From: Streptococcus australis
GTDB lineage: Bacteria; Bacillota; Bacilli; Lactobacillales; Streptococcaceae
Length of the DNA: 64,000 nucleotides
Direction of reading: 5' to 3'
NCBI RefSeq assembly: GCF_901543175.1
Contig: NZ_LR594040.1
Coordinates: forward strand, 1,550,001 to 1,614,000
Shown: piece after piece, positions 29,505 through 40,776 of the stretch
Position numbering within the stretch: the stretch's first letter is position 1
How the letters are laid out: the number at the start of each line of letters is the position of its first letter
Made by a program: the position numbers and the translations under genes
The notes under the pieces: model-generated
Seen by the model: only the letters and a program-made list of their open reading frames with translations
Databases searched by the model: none
Told to the model about the DNA's origin: nothing

Positions 29505-30451
29505 GATGGAAATACCTCCAAAAGTTTCTTAACGGCTAAGGCGCGGTGAGATTGGCTATTTTTTTCTTCTAGGGTTAATTCTGCTGAGGATTTACCCGTT
29601 TCTCCTACTAAGAAGAGCGGGTCATAGCCAAAGCCATTTTCACCCTTAGGTTCAAAATTAATGTAGCCTGGCCAGTCTGCTTCAACAACCAAACTTTCCT
29701 TGTTTGGACTGGCTACGACTAAGGTTGTATGGAATTGAGCCGAACGGTCCTTGAGATCAAAGACCATAGCCAATTCGTGCAAGAGTTTGGCATTGTTTTC
29801 CCGGTCAGTTGCTCCCACACCTGCAAAACGAGCTGACCAGACACCTGGCAAGCCACCAAGGACATCGACTTTGAGACCTGAGTCATCTGCTAGAACCATC
29901 TTGCCTGTTAATTGGGAAATGGTTTCTGCCTTGAGGCGGGCATTTTCTTCAAAGGTCATGCCTGTTTCAGCTACTTCAGGCAGATCTGGATAGTCATTGA
30001 GATTTTCCACATCATAGCCTAGCTTGTCAAAGATAGCTCGGAATTCCTTGGTCTTGCCTTCGTTACGAGTCGCTATCAACAAGGTTTCTCTAACCTTGCT
30101 GGTTTCAAAGAAGGCTTCTACATTGACTCCTTCTTTAGGCAATTCTACATGCAGGAGTTGCCCATTTTCAACCAAGAGCAGGGCTCCCTGACGTTGGATG
30201 ACTTCCAAGTTACGTCCTGCTTCTGCATTTAAAATCTCAACGATAAAGGAGAGCAGACGGAAGTTGGAAGACCAGCGCATCACCGTTATCGTAATCGGAA
30301 AGCCGTTTTCCTCATCACGAAAAATCCGCGCCAAATCCATAAAATCAAGCTCAAGCGGATCTTTGATGAGACTGTAGATGCCTCCATAGACATCCCAGAC
30401 ACCGACATACCAGTTCTGGTCGTCCTTGTATTCATAAATTTTGTTTGTCAT
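29480..30451 (-). CDS. Non-canonical purine NTP pyrophosphatase with N-terminal extension
   Basis: A 323-residue protein. The C-terminal ~200 residues are an RdgB/HAM1 domain that hydrolyses (d)ITP and [17 protein letters not shown] near 124, [21 protein letters not shown] and [11 protein letters not shown]. The first ~120 residues are an extra domain ([15 protein letters not shown]) found in streptococcal versions; its role is unknown. The true start is ATG 30451, overlapping the murI stop as ATGA. An earlier in-frame codon (to 30490) lies inside murI and is not needed. Confidence 0.93.
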   Translation of the reverse strand: MTNKIYEYKDDQNWYVGVWDVYGGIYSLIKDPLELDFMDLARIFRDEENGFPITITVMRWSSNFRLLSFIVEILNAEAGRNLEVIQRQGALLLVENGQLLHVELPKEGVNVEAFFETSKVRETLLIATRNEGKTKEFRAIFDKLGYDVENLNDYPDLPEVAETGMTFEENARLKAETISQLTGKMVLADDSGLKVDVLGGLPGVWSARFAGVGATDRENNAKLLHELAMVFDLKDRSAQFHTTLVVASPNKESLVVEADWPGYINFEPKGENGFGYDPLFLVGETGKSSAELTLEEKNSQSHRALAVKKLLEVFPSWQSKPSL

Positions 30452-31242
30452 AATGTTACATGCTCCACATGAATCTCTTTTTCCAGCCATTCTTCCCCAA
30501 TCTGGGCAAAACTTTGGCTGCTGGCTGTTGTGTAAAAACGGTGATCAAGTGGTCCAGCATCGCGACCACGATTGATTTCAAAATAATTGAGTAAGACTGA
30601 GATATCTCGTACACACTCAGCCCCACTATCGATGAGCTGAACCTTGGGCCCCATGACATTCTGGATGATAGGGCGAAGGAGCGGATAATGAGTACAACCC
30701 AAAATCAGGCTATCCACTTTTCCGACCAAGGGACGCAGGGTTTCATAAACCACTTTCTTGGTAACACTGGTTGACAGGGCACCAGACTCGACCAAGGGGG
30801 CAAACTTGGGACAGGCCAAACTTTCCACCTGTAAGTCTGGATCCAAATCATGGATTTTCTGACGGTAGATGTCTGATTGTACCGTCATGGGGGTTCCAAT
30901 CACTCCGATTTTCCCGCCTTGACTGGACTTGATGGCTGCCGAAGCTCCTGGCAAAATCACACCTAGGACGGGAATGTCTAGTTTAGCCTTGATTTCTTCC
31001 CAGACGACCGCAGTCGCAGTATTACAAGCAATGACAATCATTTTGACATCCTTGGTCAAGAGAAAGTTGACCAACTGCCAAGTATATTCACGAATTTGCT
31101 CAGCAGGACGGGGACCGTAGGGTGCCCGTGCCGAATCTCCAATATAGACGATTTCTTCATGGGGAAGCTGACGCATGAGCTCACGAACAACAGTCAAGCC
31201 CCCGACACCTGAATCCAAAAAACCAATTGGTCGATTATCCAT
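30448..31242 (-). CDS. murI: Glutamate racemase
   Basis: A 264-residue enzyme making D-glutamate for peptidoglycan. Both catalytic cysteines are visible: IACNTATAV near residue 74 and [10 protein letters not shown] near 185, and the N terminus [14 protein letters not shown] is characteristic. It starts the run murI, NTP pyrophosphatase, phosphoesterase, cbpB, xerD-like, scpA, scpB, rluB, yidD, in which most ends overlap, so a long operon is likely. Confidence 0.98.
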   Translation of the reverse strand: MDNRPIGFLDSGVGGLTVVRELMRQLPHEEIVYIGDSARAPYGPRPAEQIREYTWQLVNFLLTKDVKMIVIACNTATAVVWEEIKAKLDIPVLGVILPGASAAIKSSQGGKIGVIGTPMTVQSDIYRQKIHDLDPDLQVESLACPKFAPLVESGALSTSVTKKVVYETLRPLVGKVDSLILGCTHYPLLRPIIQNVMGPKVQLIDSGAECVRDISVLLNYFEINRGRDAGPLDHRFYTTASSQSFAQIGEEWLEKEIHVEHVTL

Positions 31243-31415
31243 ACAGTCTTCTTTCTAGTCTTCTTTTCTGATTGATAGTTCATCATGATTCCTTGTCCTG
31301 AACGATTTGACCGACAGCTTGATAGAATGTCAACTGCCTCTCTCTTAATCATAATCAAATATCAATAGAATGCAAGGAAAAAGTCTTATCCTTGAGAACT
31401 ATTGAACATAGTGAG

Positions 31416-31441
31416 AAGTCTGGAACTTTCATCCCAGACTT
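31416..31441. terminator. Hairpin between YneF gene and murI
   Basis: AAGTCTGG and CCAGACTT form a perfect 8-base stem. The T-run on the minus (YneF) side is weak, so some readthrough into murI is possible. The remaining stretch 31243-31415 holds a murI promoter at best; I see no gene in it. Confidence 0.6.
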
Positions 31442-31448
31442 TTCCTAT

Positions 31449-31694
31449 TTATTTCTTTTTATTGTTAGCAAGGGCTGCTTTTTGTTGACGGATGATTTGG
31501 TGGTAAACTTGTTGTACCTTGGCTTCGCTTGGTTTTTGACCATTTGCGCTCAAGAGAGCACGAACTGCCTCAGCGTTCAAACGTGGGTTGTCAGCAAATT
31601 CTTTTTCGATTTGCTTACGAACCAAATACATACCTCCAAGAGCTCCTCCTAGAAAAGCTAGCACAATCAAGATAATTGCTAAAATAAGATCCAT
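31449..31694 (-). CDS. YneF family small membrane protein
   Basis: An 81-residue protein. One N-terminal transmembrane helix (residues 3-26, [19 protein letters not shown]) is followed by [22 protein letters not shown], the UPF0154/YneF pattern. It is membrane bound; related proteins are conserved in Firmicutes without a settled function. GGAG lies ahead of the ATG. Confidence 0.93.
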   Translation of the reverse strand: MDLILAIILIVLAFLGGALGGMYLVRKQIEKEFADNPRLNAEAVRALLSANGQKPSEAKVQQVYHQIIRQQKAALANNKKK

Positions 31695-31913
31695 AATCTT
31701 TCTCCTGTTTCTTTTTGAGTCTTCTATATTATACCATAAAGTGACTTTTCTGACTAGTTTGTTTTACGCTTTCAGGGAGGGGGTTAAGCTAATTCTAAGC
31801 TAGTCTTACAATCAGAATGAACTATGAAATTACGAATAATTCTCCCCCGTCCTCTCTTTTCTCTACTATTTTAAGAAAAAGCAATCTCAAATATGTTTTT
31901 CACTAGAAACCTC

Positions 31914-31941
31914 TTGACAAAAAATAGGTAATCAGTAGAAT
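31914..31941 (+). promoter_or_regulatory. Promoter of the GH95 fucosidase gene
   Basis: TTGACA (31914-31919) and TAGAAT (31936-31941), 16 bases apart, about 80 bases upstream of the start codon. Confidence 0.75.
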
Positions 31942-31985
31942 GGGATTTGAATAGAAACAAAAATATAGGGATTTGTTTTATAAAA

Positions 31986-31999
31986 TGTAAACGGTTCCA
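31986..31999. promoter_or_regulatory. cre site before the GH95 fucosidase gene
   Basis: TGTAAACGGTTCCA fits the catabolite-responsive element consensus with one deviation. It lies downstream of the promoter and upstream of the ribosome site, where CcpA would block elongation. Confidence 0.7.
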
Positions 32000-32019
32000 A
32001 AAACATAAAGGAGATTTCT

Positions 32020-35000
32020 ATGGACAAAAGATTTTGGGAGAAATCCTGTCGCTATAGCATCCGCAAACTGACGGTTGGGACTGCTTCTGTTTTGCTGGGA
32101 GCTGTTTTTCTATCTAGTCATACAGTCTCTGCTGATGGTATTGAAGTGCAGCAAAATGATCCAAGTATTGTCGAAACTACTATTAAACCTGATAGTAGAT
32201 CAGAGCAGATTGAACCGACTGAGGCCACTAAACCAGCTCTAGTTGAGAACCCAAGTACCGAAAGCAGGACTGCTGAAGAAACTCAAGCCACAAATGCTCA
32301 AACTAGTTCTGAGCCTGTTGTTGAATCAAACGAAAACAAGGAGAATGAAAAGACCGAGCTCCCCGTGACAAAGCAAGAAAACTATCAACTCAACTACGAT
32401 CAGCCAACAGCTCCCTCCTATAATGGGTGGGAAAAACAAGCTCTCCCAGTTGGTAACGGAGAAATGGGAGCCAAGGTCTTTGGTCTAATTGGTGAAGAAA
32501 GAATCCAGTACAACGAAAAGACTCTCTGGTCTGGTGGTCCCCAGCCCGATAGCACCGACTATAATGGTGGGAATTACAAGGATCGCTACAAGGTCTTAGC
32601 AGAAATTCGTAAGGCTCTTGAAGATGGAGACCGCCAAAAAGCCAAACAACTGGCTGAACAAAATTTAGTTGGGCCTAATAATGCCCAATATGGTCGCTAC
32701 CTAGCCTTTGGTGATATTTTCATGGTCTTCAATAACCAGAAAAAGGGTCTGGATACCGTAACAGATTATCACCGTGGTTTGGATATCACAGAGGCCACTA
32801 CGACTACTTCTTACACCCAAGATGGAACGACCTTCAAACGCGAAACCTTCTCCAGCTATCCTGATGATGTCACCGTGACCCACTTGACTAAAAAAGGAAA
32901 CAAGACGCTTGACTTTACTCTTTGGAACAGCTTGACTGAGGACTTGCTTGCTAATGGTGATTACTCTTGGGAATATTCCAACTATAAAAACGGACATGTT
33001 ACAACAGATAAACATGGAATCCTTCTAAAGGGAACTGTCAAAGATAACGGCCTCAAATTTGCATCCTATTTAGGAATTAAAACAGACGGAACCGTCACTG
33101 TTCAGAATGAGACTCTAACCGTTACAGGTGCAAGCTATGCGACCCTCTATCTCAGCGCCAAGACTAACTTTGCTCAAAATCCTAAAACCAACTATCGAAA
33201 AGACATTGATCTCGAAAAAACGGTTAAGGGTATTGTAGAAGCAGCTAAGGCCAAAGACTACGAGATACTTAAGCAAGACCATATCAAGGATTATCAAAGT
33301 CTCTTTAATCGCATCAAACTAAATCTAGGTGGAAGCAAGACTGCTCAAACGACAAAAGAAGCCCTTCAAAGCTATAACCCTAGCAAAGGGCAAAAACTGG
33401 AAGAACTCTTCTTCCAATATGGTCGTTATCTACTGATTAGTTCGTCTCGTGATCGGACAGACGCCCTTCCTGCCAACCTACAAGGAGTCTGGAATGCTGT
33501 AGACAATCCACCTTGGAACGCTGACTACCACCTCAATGTCAATTTGCAAATGAATTACTGGCCAGCTTACATGAGCAACCTTGCTGAAACAGCCAAGCCA
33601 ATGATCAATTATATTGACGACATGCGCTACTACGGCCGTATCGCTGCCAAAGAATATGCTGGTATCGAATCCAAAGACGGGCAAGAAAATGGTTGGCTGG
33701 TTCACACCCAGGCCACACCATTTGGCTGGACTACTCCTGGTTGGAATTACTATTGGGGTTGGTCGCCAGCAGCTAATGCCTGGATGATGCAGAATGTTTA
33801 TGACTACTATAAATTCACCAAGGATGAGACTTATCTCAAAGAAAAGATCTATCCTATGTTGAAAGAGACTGCCAAGTTCTGGAACTCCTTCTTGCACTAT
33901 GACCAGGCCAGTGACCGTTGGGTATCTTCTCCATCCTACTCACCAGAACACGGGACCATCACGATTGGAAATACCTTTGACCAATCGCTAGTCTGGCAGC
34001 TATTCCATGACTACATGGAGGTCGCCAACCATCTGAAAGTCGACCAAGACTTAGTCACAGAGGTCAAGGCTAAATTTGACAAACTGAAACCCCTTCACAT
34101 CAACAATGAGGGGCGTATCAAGGAGTGGTACGAAGAAGACAGCCCGCAATTCACTAATGAAGGGATTGAAAACAACCACCGCCACGTTTCCCATCTAGTT
34201 GGGCTCTTCCCTGGTACGCTCTTTAGCAAAGATCAAGCTGAATACCTAGAAGCTGCGCGTGCTACCCTCAATCACCGTGGAGATGGTGGAACTGGTTGGT
34301 CTAAGGCCAATAAAATCAACCTCTGGGCTCGTCTCTTGGACGGTAACCGTGCCCATCGCTTACTCGCTGAACAGCTCAAATACTCAACCCTAGAAAACCT
34401 TTGGGATACCCACGCGCCTTTCCAAATCGACGGAAACTTTGGAGCAACTAGTGGGATGGCAGAAATGCTCCTGCAATCTCATACCGGCTATATTGCACCA
34501 TTGCCAGCCCTTCCAGATGTATGGAAAGACGGTCAGGTTTCTGGCTTGGTTGCCCGTGGTAACTTTGAAGTCAGCATGAAGTGGAAAGATAAAAACCTTC
34601 AAAGCTTGTCCTTCCTTTCAAATGTCGGTGGAGATCTAGTTGTAGACTATCCAAATATCGAAGCCAGTCAGGTTAAGATCAATGGCAAAGCAGTCAAGGC
34701 AACTATCCTCAAAGATGGCCGCATCCAACTGGCAACGCAAAAAGGTGACGTCATTACCTTTGAACACTTCCCTGGTCGTGTAACCAGTCTGACAGCAGTT
34801 CGACAAAATGGAGTCACTGCCGAACTCACCTTCAACCAAGTAGAAGGTGCTACCCACTATGTCATCCAAAGACACATGAAAGACGCGTCTGGCCAAACCT
34901 CTGCGACCAGAGAATTTGTAACCAATCAAACCCACTTTATCGACCGATCACTAGATCCGCAACTCGCCTATACCTACACCGTCAAAGCTATGCTGGGCGA

Positions 35001-37140
35001 AGTTTCTGCACAAGTCTCTGAACAAGCAACTGTAGAACCCCCTAGTGAATTGATGGATGATCGAGACGGCCGTATCCAGTACGGAGCTGCCTTTGGAAAC
35101 TGGGCAGACTCAGAATTATTCGGAGGAACAGAAAAATTTGCTGACCTTTCAAAAGGGGACTACACAGACGAAGACATCACTACCACCATTCCTTTCACTG
35201 GTGTTGGTATCGAAATCTATGGACTAAAATCGTCCGAACTAGGTCTTGCTACTGCTAAAATTGATGGCAAAGAAGTCGGCGAGCTTGACTTCCATACTGC
35301 TGGGGCAACTGAAAAAGGTAGTCTCATCGGTCGCTTCACAGGATTATCTGACGGACCTCACACATTGACTCTTACTGTTAAACGTGAGCACAAAGGACGT
35401 GGTAGTGAGCGCTCGAAAATTTCATTAGACTACTTCAAGATTCTAGCAGGAACAGGCAACACGATTGAAAAGATGGATGATCGCGACCCTCGCATCCAGT
35501 ATGGTTCTCAATTTAAGGACTGGTCTGACCCTGAACTCTACGAAGGCACGGAAAAATACGCTGATATCAACAACAGCGACCCAAGTACTACTTCAGAAGC
35601 TCAGGCAACCATTTCCTTTACAGGGACGGGCATTCGTATCTATGGTTTGAAGAGCCTTGCCCTTGGACGAGCACGTGTTACACTAGATGGCAAAGAAATG
35701 CCAAGCCTAGATTTCTATACTTCAGGTGCAACTGAAAAGAGAGCCTTTATTGGCGAATTTACAAATCTTACTGACGGTCCGCACACCCTGACATTACAAG
35801 TTGACCCAGATTCGCCAGAAGGCCGCAAGAAAATTTCTCTAGACTCCTTTGATATTATCAAAGCCCCAGCTGTTGGTATAGATAGTCCTAGCATCGCGCC
35901 TCTTAAGGAAAATGACAAAGAAATTTCCTTAAGCCTACCAGCTGGAGATTGGGAAGCCATCGCTGTAACCTTCCCAGGTGTCAAAGACCCTCTGGTCTTG
36001 CGCAAAGTGGACGAAACGCATCTGGTTACAAGTGGAGAGCAAACCCTATTGGCTATCAAAGACAATCAGGTGCAAATCCCAATCCCTGATACCACTGATC
36101 GACAAGCTGGAAAAGCGATTGCAGCTTATGCTATCCAAGGAGCTACAACAAGCAGTCCTGTCGTAGCCGTCTTTACTAAAAATGATGAGAAGAAAGTTGA
36201 CGAGAGTCAGCCAACTACAAGCAAGGGGGACGAACCAGCTCCTACTGTTGAAAAACCTGAATATACCGAACCTATTGGAACCGCGGGGCAAGAAGAACCA
36301 CCTACTCTGACAATCCCTGAGTATACCGAGCCTATCGGAACCGCAGGGCAAGAAGAGCCACCTACAGTAGAAATTCCGGAGTATACCGACCCTATCGGAA
36401 CTGCTGGGCAAGAGGAAGCTCCTACTGTTGAAATTCCTGAATACACCGAACCTATCAGAACTGCAGGGCAAGAAGAAGCTCCAATAGTAGAAAAACCTGA
36501 GTACACTGACCCTATCGGAACTAGTGGAGTTCAGGCTGCTCCAACCCTCATCCGACCTGAGTATCAGTTACGCACCTTGAAAGATAAAAAGACGGGTGTC
36601 GAAATCATCGGTGGAGCCAGCGACTTAGAAGGAATTTCTCACGTTTCTAGCCGACGTGTCCTAGCTCAAGAACTCTTTGGCAAGACCTATGATGCTTACG
36701 ACCTACAGCTTAAAAATCCAACCGATCATAGCTTGCAGCCAAAAGGCTCTGTTCTGGTTCGCTTGCCTATTTCAGCTAGCGTAGAAAATATCTACTACAT
36801 CACTCCGACCAAGGAGTTGCAAGCCCTTGATTTCACCGTTCGAGACGGAAAGGTAGAATTCATCACTAATCATTTCAGTACCTATGCTGTCGTCTATCAA
36901 GCTACTGGAACAACCTCTAACACAGAGGAAAAACCAAGTACTTCAGATGTAGAAACCTTGGCACACGGCGCTGAAGACCTTTCAGCCAGTCCTAGCCTTG
37001 CTAAAGCTGGAAATCATTCTCCTAAAGAACAACTTCCAGCAACGGGAGAATCATCCAACCCACTCCTCTTCTTAGCAGGCCTCAGCCTTGCCCTCACAGC
37101 CACTTTTATGTTAAAAGGAAGAAAGGATGACTCCAACTAA
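32020..37140 (+). CDS. Cell-wall-anchored GH95 alpha-1,2-L-fucosidase
   Basis: A 1706-residue surface enzyme expected to remove alpha-1,2-fucose from H-type host glycans. YSIRK signal near residues 12-16, cleavage about residue 38, Thr/Glu-rich linker to ~118, then the GH95 catalytic region (~120-890). By comparison with bifidobacterial AfcA, the catalytic residues are N506/N508 in HLNVNLQMNY, E643 in SPEHG and D804 in QIDGNFG. Two ~140-residue repeats beginning MDDRD (1012 and 1152), possibly sugar-binding, precede a stalk of five 20-residue PEYT repeats. LPATG is at 1672-1676, then membrane span and basic tail. AAAGGAG precedes the ATG. Confidence 0.95.
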   Translation: MDKRFWEKSCRYSIRKLTVGTASVLLGAVFLSSHTVSADGIEVQQNDPSIVETTIKPDSRSEQIEPTEATKPALVENPSTESRTAEETQATNAQTSSEPVVESNENKENEKTELPVTKQENYQLNYDQPTAPSYNGWEKQALPVGNGEMGAKVFGLIGEERIQYNEKTLWSGGPQPDSTDYNGGNYKDRYKVLAEIRKALEDGDRQKAKQLAEQNLVGPNNAQYGRYLAFGDIFMVFNNQKKGLDTVTDYHRGLDITEATTTTSYTQDGTTFKRETFSSYPDDVTVTHLTKKGNKTLDFTLWNSLTEDLLANGDYSWEYSNYKNGHVTTDKHGILLKGTVKDNGLKFASYLGIKTDGTVTVQNETLTVTGASYATLYLSAKTNFAQNPKTNYRKDIDLEKTVKGIVEAAKAKDYEILKQDHIKDYQSLFNRIKLNLGGSKTAQTTKEALQSYNPSKGQKLEELFFQYGRYLLISSSRDRTDALPANLQGVWNAVDNPPWNADYHLNVNLQMNYWPAYMSNLAETAKPMINYIDDMRYYGRIAAKEYAGIESKDGQENGWLVHTQATPFGWTTPGWNYYWGWSPAANAWMMQNVYDYYKFTKDETYLKEKIYPMLKETAKFWNSFLHYDQASDRWVSSPSYSPEHGTITIGNTFDQSLVWQLFHDYMEVANHLKVDQDLVTEVKAKFDKLKPLHINNEGRIKEWYEEDSPQFTNEGIENNHRHVSHLVGLFPGTLFSKDQAEYLEAARATLNHRGDGGTGWSKANKINLWARLLDGNRAHRLLAEQLKYSTLENLWDTHAPFQIDGNFGATSGMAEMLLQSHTGYIAPLPALPDVWKDGQVSGLVARGNFEVSMKWKDKNLQSLSFLSNVGGDLVVDYPNIEASQVKINGKAVKATILKDGRIQLATQKGDVITFEHFPGRVTSLTAVRQNGVTAELTFNQVEGATHYVIQRHMKDASGQTSATREFVTNQTHFIDRSLDPQLAYTYTVKAMLGEVSAQVSEQATVEPPSELMDDRDGRIQYGAAFGNWADSELFGGTEKFADLSKGDYTDEDITTTIPFTGVGIEIYGLKSSELGLATAKIDGKEVGELDFHTAGATEKGSLIGRFTGLSDGPHTLTLTVKREHKGRGSERSKISLDYFKILAGTGNTIEKMDDRDPRIQYGSQFKDWSDPELYEGTEKYADINNSDPSTTSEAQATISFTGTGIRIYGLKSLALGRARVTLDGKEMPSLDFYTSGATEKRAFIGEFTNLTDGPHTLTLQVDPDSPEGRKKISLDSFDIIKAPAVGIDSPSIAPLKENDKEISLSLPAGDWEAIAVTFPGVKDPLVLRKVDETHLVTSGEQTLLAIKDNQVQIPIPDTTDRQAGKAIAAYAIQGATTSSPVVAVFTKNDEKKVDESQPTTSKGDEPAPTVEKPEYTEPIGTAGQEEPPTLTIPEYTEPIGTAGQEEPPTVEIPEYTDPIGTAGQEEAPTVEIPEYTEPIRTAGQEEAPIVEKPEYTDPIGTSGVQAAPTLIRPEYQLRTLKDKKTGVEIIGGASDLEGISHVSSRRVLAQELFGKTYDAYDLQLKNPTDHSLQPKGSVLVRLPISASVENIYYITPTKELQALDFTVRDGKVEFITNHFSTYAVVYQATGTTSNTEEKPSTSDVETLAHGAEDLSASPSLAKAGNHSPKEQLPATGESSNPLLFLAGLSLALTATFMLKGRKDDSN
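36256..36555 (+). repeat. Five tandem 60 bp units in the GH95 stalk
   Basis: Units start at 36256, 36316, 36376, 36436 and 36496. Each encodes about 20 residues with the pattern PEYT-P-IGTAGQEE. Glu and Pro richness suggests an extended spacer that lifts the enzyme through the wall. Copy number could vary between strains by slippage or recombination. Confidence 0.92.
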
Positions 37141-37154
37141 CCTTTAAGCACACA

Positions 37155-37192
37155 AAAACAGGATGAAGAACAACTTCATCCTGTTTTATTTT
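37155..37192. terminator. Bidirectional terminator between GH95 gene and mraY
   Basis: AAAACAGGATGAAG (37155-37168) and CTTCATCCTGTTTT (37174-37187) form a 14-base stem followed by ATTTTT. The A-rich left flank lets it serve mraY on the minus strand as well. Confidence 0.92.
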
Positions 37193-37207
37193 TGAATCAA
37201 AGGTTAT

Positions 37208-38188
37208 TTACAGCAGGTATAAAAAGGCTAGGGTCAAGAGACTTGCTAGAAGTCCAACTCCCCAAAAGAAGAAATCAACCTTCCACTCGCTCCAAGGATT
37301 GCCCTTGCCTGAGAATCCACCAAGCTCAAAATGATGATGCACAGGTGTCATACGGAAAATACGCTTCCCACCACTAAGTTTGAAGTAGGTGACCTGCATC
37401 ATAACAGAGCTTGTCTCAAAGACATAGATAATCCCAATCAATAGAAGGGTCCATTCTTGGTGGAGGGCCATAGAGATTGCTGCCAGCATCCCTCCAAGAG
37501 CCAAACTTCCCACATCACCCATGAAGACCTTGGCAGGCTTGTGATTAAAGACGAAGAAGCCTAACAAACCACCAATCATGGAAAGAATCACAAGAAGAAT
37601 ATCCAGTTGATTTTGCATATAAGCAATCACACCGTAGGCTGACAAGCTAATCACCACAGAAATACTTGCTAAGCCGTCAATCCCGTCAGTCAGATTCACC
37701 GCATTTGAAAAACCAACTAGCCAGAAAAGGGCAAAGAAGATATAGAAAATACCCAGATGTACTTGGTAGCCAAAGACTGAAAGCATATCGCCACCACGCT
37801 CATAAAAGAGGTAAAAAATCACTCCTCCAAGCAGTTGGAGAGCAAGTTTTTGCTTGGGATTCAAGCCCTCGTTGATCTTACGAAAGACCTTAAGAAAATC
37901 ATCCAAAAAACCTACCAAACCATACAAAACCAAGATAAACAAAATCATGCCTACATTATTGGTCAATTGTTGGGTAAAGAGAGCAACCAGAAAGCTCACC
38001 ACTACTGCAACGATCAGGAAGACAAGACCTCCCATGGTTGGAGTCCCAGCTTTAGCTTGGTGTTGTTTGACATCCTCGTGCATCTGCTGACCCGTAATCT
38101 GTGCTTTTCGATAAAATCGGATAAAGGCTGGAATACCTATCAAGGTCAATAGAAAGGCAAGAATTCCAGCACTAATGGAACTAATCAT
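37208..38188 (-). CDS. mraY: Phospho-N-acetylmuramoyl-pentapeptide transferase
   Basis: A 326-residue integral membrane enzyme with about ten transmembrane segments. It attaches phospho-MurNAc-pentapeptide to undecaprenyl phosphate, making lipid I. The conserved motifs [11 protein letters not shown] near residue 50, FLDDFLKV near 95, [10 protein letters not shown] near 166 and the late MTPVHHHFE metal motif near 280 are all present. It follows pbp2x by one base and shares its operon. Confidence 0.98.
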   Translation of the reverse strand: MISSISAGILAFLLTLIGIPAFIRFYRKAQITGQQMHEDVKQHQAKAGTPTMGGLVFLIVAVVVSFLVALFTQQLTNNVGMILFILVLYGLVGFLDDFLKVFRKINEGLNPKQKLALQLLGGVIFYLFYERGGDMLSVFGYQVHLGIFYIFFALFWLVGFSNAVNLTDGIDGLASISVVISLSAYGVIAYMQNQLDILLVILSMIGGLLGFFVFNHKPAKVFMGDVGSLALGGMLAAISMALHQEWTLLLIGIIYVFETSSVMMQVTYFKLSGGKRIFRMTPVHHHFELGGFSGKGNPWSEWKVDFFFWGVGLLASLLTLAFLYLL

Positions 38189-38189
38189 C

Positions 38190-40445
38190 TTAATCTCCTA
38201 AAGTTACTTTCATTTTTTTAATGTCTTTAAGGGCCGTATTGGCACGGACACTTTGTTTCTTGACCGTTTTGCCACTACCTTCCCACTCGATTTCTATATT
38301 CAGCCATTTGGCCAATGTTTGCACATTTTCATCTGTCCATCCATACATATCAGGCATTTCTTCGACCTTATCTGACAGGATCAAGATCTGCTGATTTGCT
38401 TCCAAATTATCTCCTTCAGAAACCGAGAGTTCCTTGATCTTGGTTCCTGTTCCGATAACGATTGGTTGGACAAGGTTACGACGCAATTCCTCTGCTAGGT
38501 CACCCGGCGTAAAGTCCTTGGTAGCTGGCATAGCATAGCTTGTTGTCTTGCTGACCTGATCCAAGCTCTTGGCAGTTGACTGAAGATTGAGGGATTCTTT
38601 CATAGCAGAAGCTCGCTCAAGGATTGGGTTGGCAAACTCTCCCAGCTGAACGCCTGAATAATGCTCTGGCTGTTGCACCGTCACATAGAGGATAAAGTCA
38701 GGATTCTCTGCAGGATGCATCGACACAACAGAGAAGATATAATTGGTTTCACCTGTCAGGTAACCCCCATTCTTCTCATCGGCAATCTGAGCAGTCCCTG
38801 ATTTCAGGGCAACATTCTGTCCCGGAACATTGACATTCGGTTTTCCTGTGCTGTGGTTGTACATGGTACCATAGACAGGGTCCGTACCTACCATGACCAT
38901 GTGGTCTCGCGTAGAGGATGCAGCCGCTTTTGAGACTGGATTTCCGACGATTTCCTTTTGAGACTTGCGGACAGACTGGTCATTTGGATCATAGAGGGCA
39001 CTGATAAATTTCGGCTCCAACATAACCCCATCATTGGCAATGGCTGTAAAGGCACGAAGCATTTGGGTCTGGGTGACAGAGATCCCTTGTCCAAATGAAC
39101 TCATGGCGATATTGACAATGTTATCAGCAGGCAATTGACCTGTGTACTCATCTGCCAGACCAAAACGGGTTGGCACCCCAAACTTAAAGCGGTTAAGATA
39201 GTCCAGCCATGTCGCATCGCCCATCTTTTGCTCAAGCAAGGTCATCCCGATATTACTTGAGTGGGCAAATCCTTGAGAGAAGGTCATGGTGCCACCACTA
39301 GTCAATCCTTCATTGACGTCCCAGTCTCGAATGGTCGCATCTGCTATTTTCAACTCACTACTGTTAAAGTATTCGCCACCGGGGAAGGTGTTGTTATCAA
39401 TAGCTGAGGCCAACATCATCACCTTCATAGTGGATCCTGGCTCATAGTTACTTTGGTAGAGGATATCACGCCAGACAAAGTCTTTTGTGATGCCATCCTT
39501 GGTATCGGCATTGAAGGTCGGCCGTTGGGTCGTAGCCAGAATTTCCCCTGTCTTAGCGCTGACCAAGGTAGCCGTCATATACTTGCCCTTTACCTTTTCC
39601 TGAAAGGCATCCATCTGGGTTTCCATAAAGGATTGCAAGGGACTAGAAAGGGTTGTGTACACATCCTTTCCATCCACCGTTTGTTGGGAAGCTTGATCTG
39701 TACCCGGAACAATATTTCCCAGACGATCCTTCTCATAGGTGATAATCCCATCTGTACCTGCAAGAATGCTATTTAAAGAACTCTCCAAACCTGATGTCCC
39801 AATCAAACGTTTGGTTCCATCCTCATTTTCATGGAGTTGCGCTAAACCGATAAAGGAAGAAGCAAACTGTCCATTGGGATAATTACGGTTAGGGCTTGTT
39901 GTAAAGTCAACTCCCTCAACGCCAGCAGTTTTTAGGTCATTTTTAATGGCCATCATATTGGCATAGGTGATCCCATTTCCCTTGGTACCAAAGGATACCT
40001 GTTTCAGATCTGGCTGAGAAAGTTGTTCTTTGACATAGGACTCCTCCATATCCAGATACTTATGGAAAATTTCAGCTACCTTATTAAATTGAGAATCCTC
40101 TACATAGAGAACTTTGCCTGTTGCTGACTTGTAGGTCTTGTCAATAACGGCATAGATATTATACGAAGTCGCATCCTCTGCAATAGGTGTCCCATTTCGA
40201 TCGTATATAGTCCCTCGTTTTGCAGGAATCGTCTTGGTTGTTTGATGGACCTTATTTGCTTCTTGAACCAAGTCCTTACCAAATTTTTTACCCGTTCCGA
40301 TAATGACCGCAAAGTTAACCAAAAAGACAGCGAAGAGTATGACAGCCAATAAACTCAGGCTTTTCCCTACTCTTCGGCGGTTTTCTTCTGGAGATTTGCG
40401 ATTACGAACGGCATAACGGATGATTTTTTCTTTCCACTGTTTCAT
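38190..40445 (-). CDS. pbpX: Penicillin-binding protein 2X
   Basis: A 751-residue class B transpeptidase for septal peptidoglycan. A short cytoplasmic tail and one membrane helix (about 28-50) lead to the dimerisation region, then the transpeptidase domain with the three active-site motifs GSTMK, HSSN and LKSGTAQ, and two C-terminal PASTA domains. The serine motif STMK keeps the threonine whose loss is a known resistance change; other positions differ from the susceptible pneumococcal sequence I remember, as expected for mitis-group mosaics, but I cannot grade susceptibility. It partners FtsW and lies between ftsL and mraY. Confidence 0.98.
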   Translation of the reverse strand: MKQWKEKIIRYAVRNRKSPEENRRRVGKSLSLLAVILFAVFLVNFAVIIGTGKKFGKDLVQEANKVHQTTKTIPAKRGTIYDRNGTPIAEDATSYNIYAVIDKTYKSATGKVLYVEDSQFNKVAEIFHKYLDMEESYVKEQLSQPDLKQVSFGTKGNGITYANMMAIKNDLKTAGVEGVDFTTSPNRNYPNGQFASSFIGLAQLHENEDGTKRLIGTSGLESSLNSILAGTDGIITYEKDRLGNIVPGTDQASQQTVDGKDVYTTLSSPLQSFMETQMDAFQEKVKGKYMTATLVSAKTGEILATTQRPTFNADTKDGITKDFVWRDILYQSNYEPGSTMKVMMLASAIDNNTFPGGEYFNSSELKIADATIRDWDVNEGLTSGGTMTFSQGFAHSSNIGMTLLEQKMGDATWLDYLNRFKFGVPTRFGLADEYTGQLPADNIVNIAMSSFGQGISVTQTQMLRAFTAIANDGVMLEPKFISALYDPNDQSVRKSQKEIVGNPVSKAAASSTRDHMVMVGTDPVYGTMYNHSTGKPNVNVPGQNVALKSGTAQIADEKNGGYLTGETNYIFSVVSMHPAENPDFILYVTVQQPEHYSGVQLGEFANPILERASAMKESLNLQSTAKSLDQVSKTTSYAMPATKDFTPGDLAEELRRNLVQPIVIGTGTKIKELSVSEGDNLEANQQILILSDKVEEMPDMYGWTDENVQTLAKWLNIEIEWEGSGKTVKKQSVRANTALKDIKKMKVTLGD

Positions 40446-40448
40446 TTC

Positions 40449-40766
40449 TTACTCCGCTGCTCGGATATTTTCGTTATTCAGTTGCAAATCCTTAGAGTTT
40501 GCAATCTCTTTCAAACGTTCTGAACGAATCAATTCATTGACCTCTTGCTTGGCATCGTCGAGCTCGGTTTTCTTTTCTTCGATTTGAGCATTAACCTTGG
40601 TCAATTCATTCTGAACTTGTAATAGCTTGGTCTGCATAAACACAACGCTAATTGCCAGGATAATCATTGTTGCAGCAATCGAAACATAGAAGGCCTTTTC
40701 CACACGTGAAAAACCTTTAAACTTCGTTTGCAATAACTGGCTTGTTTTTTCGATTCTTTCTGCCAT
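40449..40766 (-). CDS. ftsL: Cell division protein FtsL
   Basis: A 105-residue bitopic protein. A basic cytoplasmic tail is followed by one transmembrane helix (about residues 27-46, VSIAATMIILAISVVFM) and an extracellular coiled coil (47-105, VQNELTKVNAQIEEKKTELD). It works with DivIB and DivIC at the septum and helps activate the divisome synthase. It lies three bases before pbp2x. Confidence 0.93.
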   Translation of the reverse strand: MAERIEKTSQLLQTKFKGFSRVEKAFYVSIAATMIILAISVVFMQTKLLQVQNELTKVNAQIEEKKTELDDAKQEVNELIRSERLKEIANSKDLQLNNENIRAAE

Positions 40767-40776
40767 GTTTTTCCTC

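Noticed and set aside
36046..36506. Minus-strand ORFs with internal repeats across the GH95 stalk
   Set aside because: The repeats come from the plus-strand PEYT stalk; no ribosome site or recognised protein on the minus strand.
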